Of a DNA stretch of 20,477 bases, positions 20,449 through 20,477 are shown in pieces. The notes below the pieces were generated by a model. The model did not search any database. It was not told where the DNA came from and was given only the letters and a program-made list of their open reading frames with translations. Both the position numbers and the translations under genes were made by a program. The stretch is from assembly GCA_002449585.1 (NCBI GenBank), contig DJXD01000121.1, forward strand, positions 1 to 20,477, given 5' to 3'. This stretch comes from Ruminococcus sp. UBA7013. GTDB taxonomy: Bacteria > Bacillota > Clostridia > Oscillospirales > Ruminococcaceae. Positions within the stretch are counted from its first letter, which is position 1. Each line of letters begins with the position of its first letter.

Positions 20449-20477
20449 AGTATACCACATTATTTTTTATTTGTCAA
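20449..20477 (-). promoter_or_regulatory. Sigma-A promoter reading leftward into the structured RNA
   Basis: Minus strand: TTGACA (20472-20477, the last six bases of the window), 17-nt spacer, TATACT (20449-20454). Expected start near 20442. Confidence 0.78.

Noticed and set aside
20094..20477. Group II intron, RNase P, tmRNA or a standard riboswitch as explanation of the structured region
   Set aside because: No domain V, no tmRNA or RNase P conserved blocks, and no adjacent downstream gene on the minus strand that a riboswitch could control (tRNAs lie on the other strand).

Overview
The window looks like chromosomal DNA of a low-GC, anaerobic gut or rumen Firmicute, most likely Ruminococcus or a close Oscillospiraceae relative. 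Two secreted proteins carry type I dockerin modules, one of them on a CE3-type SGNH esterase. Promoters are near-consensus sigma-A, ribosome binding sites are strong AGGAG/GGGG types, and non-coding DNA is very AT-rich. The genus is inferred from gene content; no 16S gene is present.

Left part (1-5614). The 3' part of a repeat-built acidic protein is followed by a YitT-type membrane protein, then a two-gene unit of a TerF-like von Willebrand A protein and phosphoglucosamine mutase (glmM). A bidirectional terminator separates these from a leftward zinc-ribbon, single-pass membrane protein.

Centre-left (5615-10103). An AT-rich intergenic region leads to an unknown membrane protein with a long leader, then a dockerin-bearing SGNH/CE3 esterase coupled to a DUF4291 gene. 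Converging from the right is a fumarase-alpha/coaX operon. It is preceded by a 165-nt leader that folds into a long-range paired structure. No fumarase beta subunit is present.

Centre-right (10104-15085). Leftward genes encode an isochorismatase-fold hydrolase, a small nitroreductase and a secreted dockerin/cell-wall-repeat/amidase protein. The amidase and a rightward type II topoisomerase B subunit are divergently transcribed from back-to-back promoters whose -35 boxes form a perfect palindrome. No topoisomerase A subunit is adjacent.

Right part (15091-20477). A leftward adaptor/ATPase/permease operon (MacAB-like ABC exporter) is driven by two tandem promoters, each followed by a palindrome. 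To its right is a free-standing gene for only the C-terminal part of a BREX PglX methyltransferase, with its own promoter, ribosome binding site and the family's natural C-terminus. Then come tRNA-Leu(GAG) and tRNA-Ser(GGA) on one promoter with a strong terminator. The last ~380 bp hold no protein gene but a promoter-driven, heavily base-paired leftward RNA ending in a hairpin like the right end/omega-RNA of IS200/IS605-type elements.

The most interesting items are the solitary PglX C-terminal protein, the putative orphan omega-like RNA, the structured fumarase leader, and the repeated overlap of a TGA stop codon with the -35 box of the next promoter.
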